Shown piece after piece: positions 42,950 to 55,271 of a stretch of DNA of 64,000 nt. A program made the position numbers and the translations under genes. Origin of the DNA: Exophiala sp. HKRS030 (lineage: Eukaryota > Ascomycota > Eurotiomycetes > Chaetothyriales > Herpotrichiellaceae); NCBI GenBank assembly GCA_023897205.1, contig JAHWDD010000004.1, forward strand, positions 5,704,001 to 5,768,000, written 5' to 3'. Numbering within the stretch: position 1 is the stretch's first letter; the number at the start of each line of letters is the position of its first letter. A model generated the notes under the pieces. The model had not been told where the DNA came from and made no database searches. It was given only the letters and a program-made list of their open reading frames with translations.

Positions 42950-45900
42950 TGTGATCAACGAGGTTGTGGTTGTTGGAAGAGGTATAGTAAAACAAAAGAG
43001 ATAAGATCGGAATGGAGAAAGAAGACCAGTTTATCAATTTCGCATAAGTCGGATTTCAGCTCAGAAGCAATGACTCTCAAGCTATCAAATGTCAGCAACA
43101 GCCACCTGTGACTCTCACTATATATTAATGATCCAGATATATAGTATGTCAAGTGAAAACAGGTCTTAGAGGTTTCAAGATCCACCGAGTCGTGAAGCAC
43201 AAAACAGATCAGGCCACAAAGCGGTGATGCTCCGAATCAGATATATCTAAGATAACTGAGACTGATAGGAGTGTTACTGGGATATGTATCTTTGGTGCAA
43301 GGAGCTAAAAAGCATCGCACCGCGAGACAGTCAAGGAATGATGGGACATATGAGCTCAAAATGGTGTAGAACCCGTTTGTAGGTTTCGTTTTTGGGCGAT
43401 TCCCCGCAGTGATTGATATCAGAAAACCGAGGGGTGCCTATTGGATTGGGCAAAGGTCCAGCTGTCTAACCGAGACATGTACAACCATCTGGGCACGAGG
43501 TAGAATGGTGGAATGGGGGATGGGGATCTCGAGGTGGCAGTGGTGACACTCGTACGTCGAATCCAAGGTTCTTCGGGAGGATAAGAAGAAAGCTTTGGGG
43601 AGATATCCAGAAAGCCGAGGCCAATAGGAACATGCTTGAGATTGTTCCATGGTGTCCGTCTGGCAGTCTGGATCTCAGAACGGGTACAAAGATCGTGAGC
43701 GGACGACGAGGGACACAGAGTCGTTCTGATTATCGCGGGATTGGCTTACCCAATATGGTTTAGATCGAAGATAAAGCTGTTCTCCCCTTTTCGAGATCTT
43801 GATTGGCTGCCATGAATTACTGATATGATTCGTCAGTCTTTCACATCACGCTGAAATAGGTAAATCTATCCAGAGACCTATGTACAGCAACAAGAGTCTC
43901 ATGAGTTTATGAGAGTCTGACCTACGGCACGTCCAGAGACAAGACGTGGAGAAATCAGTGCTACGATCTGACTTTGGAACTCTATGTAGTACTTCGAAGA
44001 CCACCTCGACAGGTACCTAGTCCGAACAACGAGGATGGCAAACACATAGCGCGTCTGTGTACTGCTCTGCCACCAGCAACATGTTACATTTTGAACGATA
44101 GGAGAAGATCGATTGTTGCAGAGGTCAGTGTACACGCGGGGATGGCAGCACGGCTAGCTACGTCTCTACCCTGTGCAACTTTCTCCACTCCTTTGTCGCG
44201 CACATACCTATTGGATGAAACTCCTAGACTTATTAGAAGCTTGTGTAATAGCTGGGAGACTACAACGAGCCCCAAAGTGCACAATGCTGAACACAATCCT
44301 GTTGTGAATGAGCCTCCAATGACCGAGAATCCTTAAATATCTGACATTTGTTCAACCTCAGCATAGAACGACAGTTCACCATCTCGGTCAATTGCGGTTA
44401 GTATGGCCATCGACAATCCTGTATCGTCTTAGTGCCCATCTCTATAATTGGATGCAGTTTCTGTTTTATGCCTGCGAAACAAATGCATCCAACTGGGTCA
44501 AATTCGGCTGAAACTTCTCACGAGCCTTCGGCAGATGCCCATTGGATCGAGTAGTTCCTCAACCGGAATAGCCCGCGGTCCTTGTCAGCAGTCATCGAAA
44601 GTTGGATTACCAGTATTTTCGTTTCTTGAGGCTTGAGCCCTAGTATTTGTGTCACCGATATCGGGCGCGACGGAATGTGCCCCAAGGATGTGTGGGTGAA
44701 ATGCCGTTCTGCATTTTTGAATTGACCTCAATCATGCTGTGTGTCGTGGATTGCAGTTCTTGTTGGTAGGATTTGGAGATACGGTCGAGGAATCACTCGG
44801 TCGCCATCGTTAACAAGGCCAGGCGGTGAACTCAGCTGTAGCATGATACAGTTGTGCGGGACATCAGTGACAATAAGCCGTCAAGTTTGGGGACAGCATA
44901 TCCAAATGATCTGCTGAATTCACAGAGGTGGTAAGAAATGCGGTGGACAAGAGAACATGCTGGTGGCGATTTCAAAATCAAAAACAATGATCAGCAAGGA
45001 AGACGTGTCGTTGACTCTCCCCATCACCAAGTTAAATGCCCGCTTACCTTTTCGTCCTCAGCTTGTGACGGAACTACGGTTTTGCGGCACCGGAACAGTC
45101 ATCTCCTTGACCATATAGCTGCGCATATAGCAGCAAGCCTTTCGTCCAAGCTGAGGATGGTTCTAGAGGTGGTCCAAGGAATACCCGTGCGGAACCATAT
45201 CAAACGTGCAGCTTGAATGCCACCCAACAACACTGAGTGGGTTTCATGGCAGGAATAACTGAGTGGAAGGTGCCAAGCCGTGGTCACAAAATATTGGAAA
45301 ATATCGGAAGGATTGTTCGGAGGAGGCTATATTGGGATCGATTGAGAGCAGACTTCAACGGACTTCTGAGTGGTAGTGCACAACTGATGAGCTTGCAACA
45401 CAAGCATGCCATGAACACCGTCACACATGTTTTTGATGTGCTTCAAGATACAACAACAGCACGGTTAGAGAGAGACGTGGCTCGAAACCGCATCTACCGG
45501 GGGTTTCCACCTCACGTATTTGTCCCATTGGACGGGGTCAAGAACGACGACGATTTTAAAGTCCTGAGAATGGTTGAGAATCAGGTAGACAGTGCATAAC
45601 CACAGAAGAGAATTTCAGAATCCGTCCCCGCCTTGAATCATGAAAGTGTAAGCTGTCTATCGTAAGACGTATGTCCTTGAGGTCGTCTGGCTTGCAACGA
45701 AATCGCAAATTCTGCCCTGTCGGCTGCTACTCAGATGTAATTGTCAAAGTGAAGAATTGTCGTAGATCTGCATAGGATTCGAATGAACCAGAGTCAGGTC
45801 ATCGGTGGTGTTACAACTCCAAGTCAGAAGAATAAGATGATTGTTGTCGAAGGTTGATTGCACGTTTTTCACAAATTCAGAGCACTTTCTGTAGAGGAGA

Positions 45901-46119
45901 CCCGCCGTAATGGCGCACTTTCACGTAAAACTCGACCGTACAATATTCTGCATAATTTTGACTGCGATCGCATCACTCAGAAAGCGACACAGAAAGCGAC
46001 AATCCACAATTTATGCCTTCTGCGACTACAAGAACAGGTCATTGTCGATGTCAAAGTAGTGGAGTGGCCGACATGATGCTTTCTTATAAAAAAAGAGAAC
46101 AACTTAACAATTACTCACT
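42950..46119. other. 3.2 kb intergenic
   Basis: No supportable gene. Two isolated frames (43974-44336, 120 codons; 45237-45599, 120 codons) lack family resemblance; the second has fairly even composition and could be a fragment, but nothing supports this further. The last part is the promoter of MTG1. Confidence 0.5.
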
Positions 46120-47188
46120 ATGGCGTCCTTCATGCCACGGCAGGTCTATCCTCACCTGTCTTCCATTCCGAGATCATACTACCTAGGCCATCATGCCGCA
46201 GGTCTATCCAAAATGAAATCCATGGTTGCATCAATCGATCTTGTCATTGAATGCAGAGACTATCGAACTCCCATAGTCTCGAGAAATCCACTCTTTGAAG
46301 TCAACCTGGGTGAGCGACCTCGATTGATAGTCTACACAAAGCAGGATCTGGGAAGCACATATTCTGCCGAGGATCGAGAGGTATGATGGTTGCGCATGAG
46401 ATACGAAAGCTGTTTGCTAACATTCCGACCAGAGAGAGGCTACTATTCGGAAATGGGACGCCCCATCGAGTTCCTTGTTCACAGACATTAAAGCGAGAGG
46501 AACGATATCAAAAGTCCTTGACTTCGCACGCGCTCATTCGGCTGCCTCTACGTCTCTCTTCGGTACACGTCTAATGGTAGTTGGAATGCCTAACGTCGGC
46601 AAATCGTCTCTTCTCAACGCTTTGCGGAATGTCAGCTTGGGGAAAAAGAAGGCCGCAAGGACAGGCGACCAGCCTGGGGTCACCAGGAAAATCAGCACAG
46701 GAGTCAAAATTATAGATGGCGAAGATGGTCGAGAGGGGGTTTATATGCTTGACACTCCAGGTGTTTTTGTTCCATATGTGCCGGATGCTGAAAGTATGCT
46801 CAAACTGGCCCTGTGTGGAAACGTCAAAGACACCATCATTCCTCCGACCACTATCGCCGATTACCTACTCTACCACCTCAACTTGAAGAATCCCGAATTG
46901 TACGCTACATTCTCGGAACCTACAAACGACATCTTTGCGGTTCTTGATAAACTTGCTCGAAAACAGGGTCGCCTCAAGAAGGGTGGAGTTCCCGACTTCG
47001 AAGCCTCTGCCATTCAATTCGTGCAGAAATGGCGAAGTGGCGAGATGGGTCATTTCATCTTGGATGAAGTGACAGAAACGGCTTTGTTTGAGCGGGCCGA
47101 ACAGCTGCAGCTTTTGGGTGGTAGTATGAATCAAGCACGGAAAGCAGCAAAACAATCACGAAAGGATGCCTACCTGGACAGAAGCTGA
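46120..47188 (+). CDS. MTG1: Mitochondrial GTPase MTG1 (mitoribosome assembly)
   Basis: Two exons, 46120-46380 and 46433-47188 (52-nt intron, donor GTATGA, acceptor GACCAG), 338 residues. Circularly permuted GTPase of the YlqF/MTG1 family: the G4 motif TKQD (about 75-78) comes first, in exon 1, then the P-loop GMPNVGKSS (about 137-145), then DTPG (about 193-196). The N-terminus has the family run GHHAAGLSKMKSMVASIDLVIECRDYRTP, typical of the anti-association factor that works on the large mitoribosomal subunit. A C-terminal helical domain follows (LYHLNLKN ... FARKQGRL). Length is close to the family. The basic N-terminus, with several Arg and no acidic residue until about 38, could be the mitochondrial signal. 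Confidence 0.93.
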
Positions 47189-48003
47189 GTTGAATTTTGC
47201 TCGGAAACCAAACAGGAAAACCTATCACAACATGTTTCTCAAACCAACGCGACCGCTGCACGATGCCTGATCTGTTATGCATAAGAGCGTACAGTATGAC
47301 GGCGCCCCGAGCAGCGTCCTGTTGCACCCCAATCTGTGACCCTTCAGACCGTCTCACTGTCTAACCCACTAGCCTTGCCCACCGTCACACCCGACCAACG
47401 CTACAGGCTCGTCGTCCATTGGAGCTATCTGTTGTCTCGTTCCAGAAATGGTATCATACATTATATTTCGCAAGAGAAATCCGGGGTTGACCGCCTTTTC
47501 CCTGACTCCTGACGTTGAACGAGGCTGTGCGTGCAAGCATCGTGCTTTGCTTCGTCGCACACTGCAACCATCGGTGCTCTCCGATAGACTGCCTGGGGCA
47601 CGGTACTTGGCAAGCTCGTGGAGCATAATACACTGGTGCGTTGGCCGTCGTTCAGTATCCCAAGGACTGTATGGTGTTGCACCTAGTCTTGGCCCGATTG
47701 TACGAATATTGTACATTTATTTGTATATATTTAATCTACCTAACTATCCATCTGTAGCAGGCATGAATTTGGGGAATTAAAGGATAATAAAGCATGACGC
47801 ACCTCAGTGACTTTTCCAAAGAGACGAGAAAAGATTTCTACGCCTTACACCCCTTCCCCCTTCTGGCGCACAGCCCTGATCATCGCTCTGCATTTCATTC
47901 TTCTTGTCCAAGTGTTGTGATTTATATGTTTGAATCGAAACTATAGTCTATACTCGATCCTCATCTAATCCTTCCACTACTAATCATGCAGTGCTGTCAA
48001 GTA
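47189..48003. other. Convergent intergenic between MTG1 and CIA1
   Basis: 815 bases between two converging 3' ends. Short overlapping frames of 60-115 codons on both strands have no support. Confidence 0.55.
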
Positions 48004-49883
48004 CTAAGATGTCTGGTCCGAAATCAAATGGTCAGGCAAGGTCCAAATCCTCACGTCGCCTTCATCGCCTGTAGACACGATGACTTCCTCGCCGTCGAAT
48101 CTCCTATCTCTATCCCTCCGCTCTGCCCAGCAGACATGATTGACCTCATACTCATCATGTGAAGCCTCCATCAATGCCACAAGCACCCACTGCATCTTGT
48201 GCAGTCTGTACTCCGCTGAGCCGTCATCCTCGCCAACCTCTCCTTCTGGCCCAGATCGGTCACCCCGGCGCCAGCGTTGGCGCCATTCATATCCACATCA
48301 CCTCCGGCGGCCGTGGCCGGTACCTCCTTGTACACAGCAATGGCGCCGTCTCCACCACACGAGACGACCAGACCGGTGTTTCTCGACCAGTCCACTGCAT
48401 ACACACTGCGCACATGGACCTGCGGCAAGACGGATTCCTGCTTCCACGTCTCGAGACTGCTGGGCGGGCGAATGACGCTGGGCAGTCTTGAGCTCGCGAA
48501 TCCCATGGGCGTGCCAACTTTGGACTCGTTGGCGCGCTCGCGTTTCTTGGCCTTTTCGCTCTCACTGAGCTCGCGTCGGAAGACCCGCACGCTCAGGTCA
48601 TCGCTGCATGAGAGGATGCGTGGTTCCCAGTCGTTCTCGAAGGATGAGATTTGTGCGTTGGGACTGGCTGTTGCGGGTGTTGATTGCGGTGATGAGGATG
48701 GCTGAGGGGTTGTCGAGAGGTCCAGTGAGTCGTAATTTATGTGTGGTTCCCATTTCACATCCCACACCGTGCCCTCGTGGGAGTCGATGACGGCCACGCA
48801 GATCCAGTCGCCTTCTTCTTCGACTTCGCGCCATAATCTGATCGTATCGTCGTAGGACCCGCTGGCGAGAATGTCACGGGAGCCGAGAATGGTATCTTCG
48901 TCTTCGTCATCTTCCTCGCCCGTCTCTTGTGTTGTATCGCCATTGCCCTCGCTATTCGATGGCTGCTCCTCGCCCATTTCTACATCTCCATCCCCGGCCT
49001 TGCCATTGGCATTGACAACTCGTCCTCTTTTTGCTATTCCTCTCCCCTTCCTGGCGCCTGCACACCAACTCACACACTTGACATCTCCTGTATGTTCGCT
49101 AAGTACGGCGATGGTCTCCCATTCCTCCGGCTCCACTTCCTCCCATATCCAGACCGACTTGTCACGTGAACTCGTTGCTAGGAGATTAGTCGGATAGTGA
49201 GGCGGAGAAAACGCGATAGATTTGATCTCAGAGTCCGGTCCGGTAAGGAGAGTGGAGAAATGCCATTCTTCCTCCTCTTCCTCGTCGGCTTCTGAGGCAT
49301 TAGACGTAGGCGGAGGAGGGTGGTCATGTAACGTGTCTGTCATCGTGCTGTCGCCACAATCCCCTCCTCCAGAAGCGACGCCGTTAGCGGATTCAGATGC
49401 CCCTGCCACGTTCCCGGTATTCTGTCTCTGTGGTGCATCCTCGCCATCGTCCCGAAACCTAGCAGTCCTTCGATCGTCATTCCACACCCAAATGCCCACG
49501 TTCGCATCAAAGCTGCCCGTGGCGAGAACCACGGGTTTCCGTTGTTCTTTGGTGCCCTTGTTGGCCGCCGCACTGCCCTGCATTTGCTCATTTGCGCCTG
49601 TCAATCCTTTTCGGCTCCTTTTCCGCCCGCCAAAGTCCTTCCATTCAACCGCTCGCACACTCCGCTTATGGCCACCACTGATAGTCGAGACAAGCGAGAA
49701 GTCGCGCAGACTCCATACATGCACCGTCTTATCGGCGGATGCGGTTGCGAGTAATGGGGTGGATGGGTCTGGGTGCGGTCGTGATTGCCATGATCGTGTC
49801 GGTCCGGATATCGGTGGGGATAGGGTTTGAAGGTGTGTGAGCGGCGGGGTGGAGGAATCAGCTACACTGGGAGTTGAAGACAT
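48004..49883 (-). CDS. CIA1: Cytosolic Fe-S assembly protein CIA1 (WD40)
   Basis: Two exons, 49883-48302 and 48245-48004, 607 residues (longer than the about 330-residue yeast protein because of insertions). Subunit of the CIA targeting complex that hands [4Fe-4S] clusters to cytosolic and nuclear proteins. The WD repeats are easily seen: LLATASADKTVHVWSL, VLATGSFDANVGIWVW, LLATSSRDKSVWIWEE, ILASGSYDDTIRLWRE, ILSCSDDLSVRVFRRE, LVVSCGGDGAIAVYKE and, in exon 2, VIVSTGDEGDVRIWTL. Acidic and Gly-rich insertions separate several blades. A longer open frame begins upstream of the ATG at 49883 but has no earlier ATG. The exon 1 frame otherwise runs into a non-homologous tail; a 56-nt phase-1 intron (donor GTGATG, acceptor GGCCAG) links it to the last blade. 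Confidence 0.88.
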
Positions 49884-50532
49884 GTCCTGGAGCTGGTACA
49901 GGTTGTGTTTTGACTGAAAAGAGCGAGATGAAATGTAGGAAAGAGATTCAAGAGGGAAAAAAGGAAACGGTATGAATTCCGGCACTGATTTTTTGCTTGG
50001 TGGGGTGGTCGATGGTGGAGGCGGCGGTCTACCTATGGGTATGGCGGCATTTGGCCCAGATTGAAAGCACAAGCTTGAGTTAGGATACCGATGTGTTCAA
50101 CAATGTATCATGACATTAACAAATGGAGAAGAGCCTTGGTCCTGGTAGATTGAGCTGTAGCCTCGCGAGCTGCAAAAGTTGTGAAGGCTCGGAAATGAAT
50201 TTCTGCCTCTGTTGAAGAGTGACGTCTGCGGGGCCCGATTGGGCGAGACTTTTGGGGGCCTCATATATGGTCTAAACAAATTTATCCCCTTGAGGGGAGT
50301 CCTTTTATAATCTCTTTCATTCGGAAGTATTACTTTCTATTGCAAGAACATCGTACTCGCCGAGGTAACCTATGCTCGATGTGAAAATCTTGGGAGATTA
50401 TAATTGTACAAATGTGTGATCTTTAATAGGGCAAGTCCACCAAAGCGTCCTGGGATGGCACGTAACGCCAGCACAGAATCTATACGCTGGTGTCGAAAAG
50501 AGATCCGCCGACAGGTTCTAAGTACCTTGCCG
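49884..50532. other. Intergenic: CIA1 promoter and rhomboid gene 3' flank
   Basis: 649 bases; nothing coding seen. Confidence 0.5.
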
Positions 50533-52304
50533 TCATGACCTGGACCCGGTCAAAGATTGCCAAAAGGCCTTGGCTGATCCTGATTGTTTCCTTCTCTGTT
50601 CCTCCATTTCACGCTTCTGCCTCAGCCACCATCCACTACCAGCTCCGACTAACATGCCGACCAAGTGATCGAGATATGCGACGTCCTTGTGACCTCGCAC
50701 AAGTCCTACAAGCTGAAAGAAGGCCAGAGCTCCGAGCAGCAGTCCACCTTCGAGGTTGAGGTTATCCGCCCATTCCTTAGGAAGGAAGATGATAGAGAAC
50801 CGAGAACTGATCAACGCGTTAGCCAATGATCATTGTATGGGGAATTGATATGTTAGAACTCACTCGTAATGTAATGTCAGGTAAGCAGCTATGAGCCCGA
50901 ATCCGCCTCCACTGGCTCCAAGGGTTGTCGTGACAAATTGTCTTTGGATTGAGTATCGTGCCAAACCCGCAAACCCAGCAACAAGACCAGAAGCGAGATA
51001 GATAGGTAGGAAGTTACCTCGACCAATCTCTTCGTGTAGAGGAATGCCAAAAATGACAAGAGTAAGCATGTTTCGTGCCAGATGCCCAAAATTCTGATGA
51101 CTGAACATTGATCCCAGCATGCTTGGGGATATGGGGTTGCTGTCACGGTGAGGAAATACTTGTTGAGCCACTTCCAAGCACCGGGTACCCTCCAGGCAAA
51201 AAAGACTGCAAGGTTGATCGTGAGAAGTCCAGCAATCGTGGCCCAGGCTAATGATAAATTAGGCCATAAACGCTCCGATTGCTTTGGTCGTGTCCAGTAT
51301 TGTGACATGAGATAACACCCAGCTGTCAATATTGACACAAACAAGAATGAGGGCAGCAGGCGGCTCAGAAGAGATCTCTGCGCGATTTCTGGTGCATCTT
51401 CGGTCAACTTGGTCGTCGCTCGGTTTCTGGCTTTCAACACCCACTTCTCAAAAGAGTTGGGCGGTCTGATCTCTTGCGCGGACTCAAGACCTTGCTCAGG
51501 TCGTTCAGCCAAAGCCTTGATTTCTTGTTCCTTGGCCTTTGCCTGCGCCGCTTCCACCTGTTCCTGTAACTCCCGTTCTTCCCTCTCAATTTCAGCCACA
51601 TGTTCAGCCCGTATCCTGTCGATTTCACTGCGTCCGTAGACGTCACCCTCCTTTTCGCTCAGCTCGGCGTCATAGTATCCGCTCTGCGGCCCCTTGTACA
51701 GTCCAAGATCTTGACCTCGTTGTACCAATTCAGAAGGATTATCCTTGAGGACTCGGTCTTCCTCTCTGTCTATCCGCGCCATTATAGCTGCATCTTCATC
51801 GACGGGGTACGCTTTCCGCAACCACTGTAATCCATCTTCGACCGCGTTTGGATATTTCGTCAACTCTTCCTCGACCTCTTCAGGTAGCGGGACGTCTAGT
51901 GTGCCGTCCACTCTTCGGGCATGCAGGAGCCGCAGAAGTCGGTTGGCATACTGCGAGGGAGGATGGCTCCGACCAAAAATCTCTATCAAGCGGGACTTGC
52001 TCAGATCATTATTGTCAAATTTCAGCCCTCTCTCTGGTCGTCCATCGTATTCATATGGCTTCAGTATTCTGACAGCAGCTGAGGGCCGAAAATACCGTTG
52101 TACAGAATTGGTAAAGGTACGTCTCTGGAATAGAGAGGGTCTGGGTGAATGTTCAGGTCTGCAAGGTCCGAGAAATCGTCGAATATATGACAACGTTGTC
52201 GCTGCAGTGAAAGGTGAGGGAGTGTTACGATATGTAAGTGAGCATAGCGTTGAAGGCAAGCAATTGCTTGCTGAGCGCAGGGCTACCGTTGAAACATTGT
52301 TCAT
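50533..52304 (-). CDS. PCP1: Mitochondrial rhomboid protease (Pcp1/PARL type) with apparent -1 frameshift
   Basis: Exon 1 from 52304 down to 50864 and exon 2 50806-50533 (57-nt intron, phase 2). Exon 1 holds two reading frames: one to about 51130 (ending ..WKWLNKYFLTVTATPYP) and a second from there on (SMLGSMFSHQNFGHLARNML ...). Both pieces are conserved rhomboid sequence, and a single missing base in a CCCC run would join them. The N-terminal about 75 residues are Arg/Ser-rich, fitting a mitochondrial presequence. A charged, helix-rich stretch (about 200-260) follows, then hydrophobic segments. The catalytic Ser motif GASGGG (around 50905-50920) and the catalytic His (DHLVGM in exon 2) are intact. 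Pcp1 cleaves inner-membrane proteins such as the dynamin-like Mgm1. Sequencing error or true inactivation are both possible. Confidence 0.8.
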
Positions 52305-52650
52305 TGCCTCTATGGAGAGTGGAAATGCGTGTCCAGACTGTATTCAAATCCCGCTCAACATTAGGTGACTTGCGGCGCAAGTAACAAATGCGGCTTGAGT
52401 TGCGGGCAAAATATCATGAGATGTTGGGGCACTTATGTCACGTGATGAGATTTTCTTTACACGAGGCTAACTCTCAGCCTTGTCACTCGACGGTGATGAA
52501 CGAGTCAGCTAAGAATAGAGGAATGAGAGGATGCTGGTTTTGACTTTCTCAAATGAAGACTACTTCAAGCTAATTGGAAAAGGTACAAGGCCAGTATTTG
52601 TCAAAGCTTCATTGGCACAGAACAACAGACACTGCAATCATCGTTGAAGC
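52305..52650. other. Intergenic
   Basis: 346 bases containing the rhomboid gene promoter and the MBL gene 3' flank. Nothing else seen. Confidence 0.5.
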
Positions 52651-53758
52651 TCATTGATAACTCTTCCCAAGATATTTGGCGGCAACCTCCTTATCATGAC
52701 CAAAGATCAACTTGGCATTGAAAAGCCTTTGCAGGCGTTGAATCATCTTCAAACTCTTGATCCAAGCATTGTGATCTCTAGCTAACCAACCATGTGGATG
52801 ACTCAATTCATAGTTCTCTGCAATATGGAATTGATCTGTCGTCCAGATCCACGTTCCCGACTGCTCGAGGTTGACTTGCATAATAACCAGTCCAGGGGTG
52901 TGACCCGGGCTATGGTGCAAGCTGATGCCCTGGAACAGATCCAAGTGTTCTTCGGTAAAGGTCTTCCACTTCAACTTGTCGAGGCTCAAATAGCCTGGCA
53001 GGTAGACTCCAAGATCAGCCTCTGTGGCAACCGCCCAACATGCGTGCTTGAATTCTTCCTCGTGGACATAGATAGGAACGTCAGTTCCCATGAAGTGTTC
53101 CAGGCCGCCTGCATGGTCTAGGTGGAGATGTCCAATAATGACAGCCTTGACGTCCTTGATGTCGTTGCCAGTGGCCTTGATCGCTGCCGGGAGCTTCTGT
53201 TCTTCCGAGTACACAGTACGCGGGAAGACATCAGTCAGAGGCGCCGGCCAAGCCTAGATTAGACATGTGAGTATCTCTAAACTCTCTAGCCATTGAATAT
53301 GGGCCAACGACTGATCATTCCCAGGTTGACTTACGACTTGGAGATCCTCCGCACAGCCCGTCTCGTAAAGAATCAGGCCCACGCCGGGGTACTCGATCAA
53401 AGCAGCCAGTACAATCAGCTCGCGACGCTTGTTCTCGGGATTCTTGTTGCTCTCTGTGCTCGTGTTGCTAGCACGAAGGAGCCTATGAAGTGTACAGGGG
53501 TTAGGGACCGTGCTAGCCAAAGATTGTTGTTGCGGTGCAAATACGACATGAAATGCTGACAAAGATGCATATCGGATACAAAAAAGATGGGGCAATGCAA
53601 GGAAGAGTCTCGAATCATGACAATCAATGGACATACCATCCTTCATCTGCTTCCAGCACTCCTAAGTCCAGCAAGTGCATTTTCGTACCGGCTGGGCACT
53701 TGAATGCAGGCACGCCGGCGCTGGCAAAGAGTGCGGATACGTCGGATGAGGAAGCCAT
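52651..53758 (-). CDS. Metallo-beta-lactamase-fold hydrolase, AHL-lactonase-like
   Basis: Three exons: 53758-53637, 53482-53335 and 53253-52651, 290 residues. The zinc-binding motif HLHLDHAGG (132-140) is complete, followed by a HSPGHTPG histidine (about 210), an Asp within TTDQFH and a final His in FGHDKE, matching the metal ligands of the class that includes N-acyl-homoserine lactonases and related lactone hydrolases. The N-terminal part (LLDLGVLEAD, ELIVLAALIEYPGVGLILYETGC) forms the first strands. No signal peptide. Introns are 154 and 81 nt, with GTATGT and GTAAGT donors; phases agree. It stands divergent from the PRISE-like gene. Whether it cleaves lactones is not shown by sequence. Confidence 0.85.
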
Positions 53759-55271
53759 CTTGTTTGATATTGAAGAAGCAATTTGTCAAAGTCACAGGAC
53801 GAAGGTTGTGAAGCTCTAAAAGGGGTCGACAATGATCTTATCACTTCTGCCAAAGATGGATTAATAAAGCAACAATCTAGTAGACACTGTGGACCAGTCG
53901 AGGTGGGTGAGGAGGGTCAAGGAGGAGTCTCGTCCAAGCATATCTCCACTATTGCAACAGTGACTTGAACAGCCAATTCTACACGTCCGTAGTCAATCGC
54001 TCTTCCGCGGGAGATGCGCGGCCTAAAGGCCGGTGAAAGTGCGGCAGCATTACTTTCAGGGCGAACAAAAGGTGCACTGAGGCGGGGTATGAGGGGGACA
54101 GGATCAAAACAGGCCATATTGAGAAATGGCGACGTGCCTCCATGCCTCCCAGGGGCAAGACCAGACATGAGAGGATGAAAATAGGATCCAGTTAACTTCC
54201 AATACCCATTGGCGCGATCCGAAAGTTCCTTGGAACCGAAAGATTAGTCTGGAATGGCTCATCAACGGTGCAATGATGCAATGAGCCTGGGTCACTGGGT
54301 GGGGTTTGTTCAATATTTGCAATCATTATCTCGAACTTAGCCTTCGTACAAGCGACCAAAATAATCTACCATTATCAGGTAATTCCGACATCGAAGATCA
54401 TTCCAGAGACGTGAGGCCAGCAAACAGACTAACGACTGTGACGAATCTCGAGACCAGGTTGTCTTTGCCTGTGGGACTTCTCTAATCACCAACCTGCCCC
54501 TTCTTGCTTGTTGAATGTCACCCTCAGCAGGTAAGCCTCGCTATGAGCTTACGCAGGTTCAACTTCGTCCTCGTATTCAACACGGATACAGATCCAGCAA
54601 ATCACCCCGCGTTTGGAGAAGTGCCTCCATCTATGCTTCGGCCATCCGAGCCTAATCCGCGGGAAGAAGCTTGCCGAGTTTTCCTGCTGCTACCAGTACG
54701 ATATATCCGTTGAACATCACGCCGAGCTACGGCCGTTCGGCGCCGTGCAATATGTCAGACAGGCGGACTTTCAAAGTCGCTGTCTTGGTGATCATATGGC
54801 AAACCGAACTGATTTTGGAATCTGATTTCCTGAACAGAATAAATCGGCCTCCAGTCTTGATTTGTAAGTTTCACAAGTACCGACTGCCAACGAGGATATC
54901 TGTCTCTCAGTGACAACTGACTGAACATCCTGTTGCAGGGTTATCCTGATGCATCAAGGCAGAACATGACGCGTTGTGGAGGAGCCCTTTATCATGCACC
55001 TTGAACGCAACATGTGGTTTCCCCGCATTCTGACTTCCACTCCTCCCACATCAGAACTCCGAGATCGTCACTTCGTCGAGCCATGGCTTAGCACGAGGGG
55101 TAGTTCATTGGGAAAGAGTCCAAGAGGGTTTGATCTTGAATTGGAAAGTTTGTCAACTCGAATCATTCGTATCAAACTCTTCCAGCCTTGAGTACTCTAG
55201 AATCATCGTCTCTGTTGTCATCGTGCACGATACCTTTAGCCCCTGACCTGGATAGCCTTGCGGACCCCGTG
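53759..55271. promoter_or_regulatory. 1.5 kb divergent region between MBL hydrolase and PRISE reductase
   Basis: Both neighbours start from this region in opposite directions, so it holds both promoters. Frames of up to about 94 codons have no resemblance to known proteins. No further signal noted. Confidence 0.45.
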
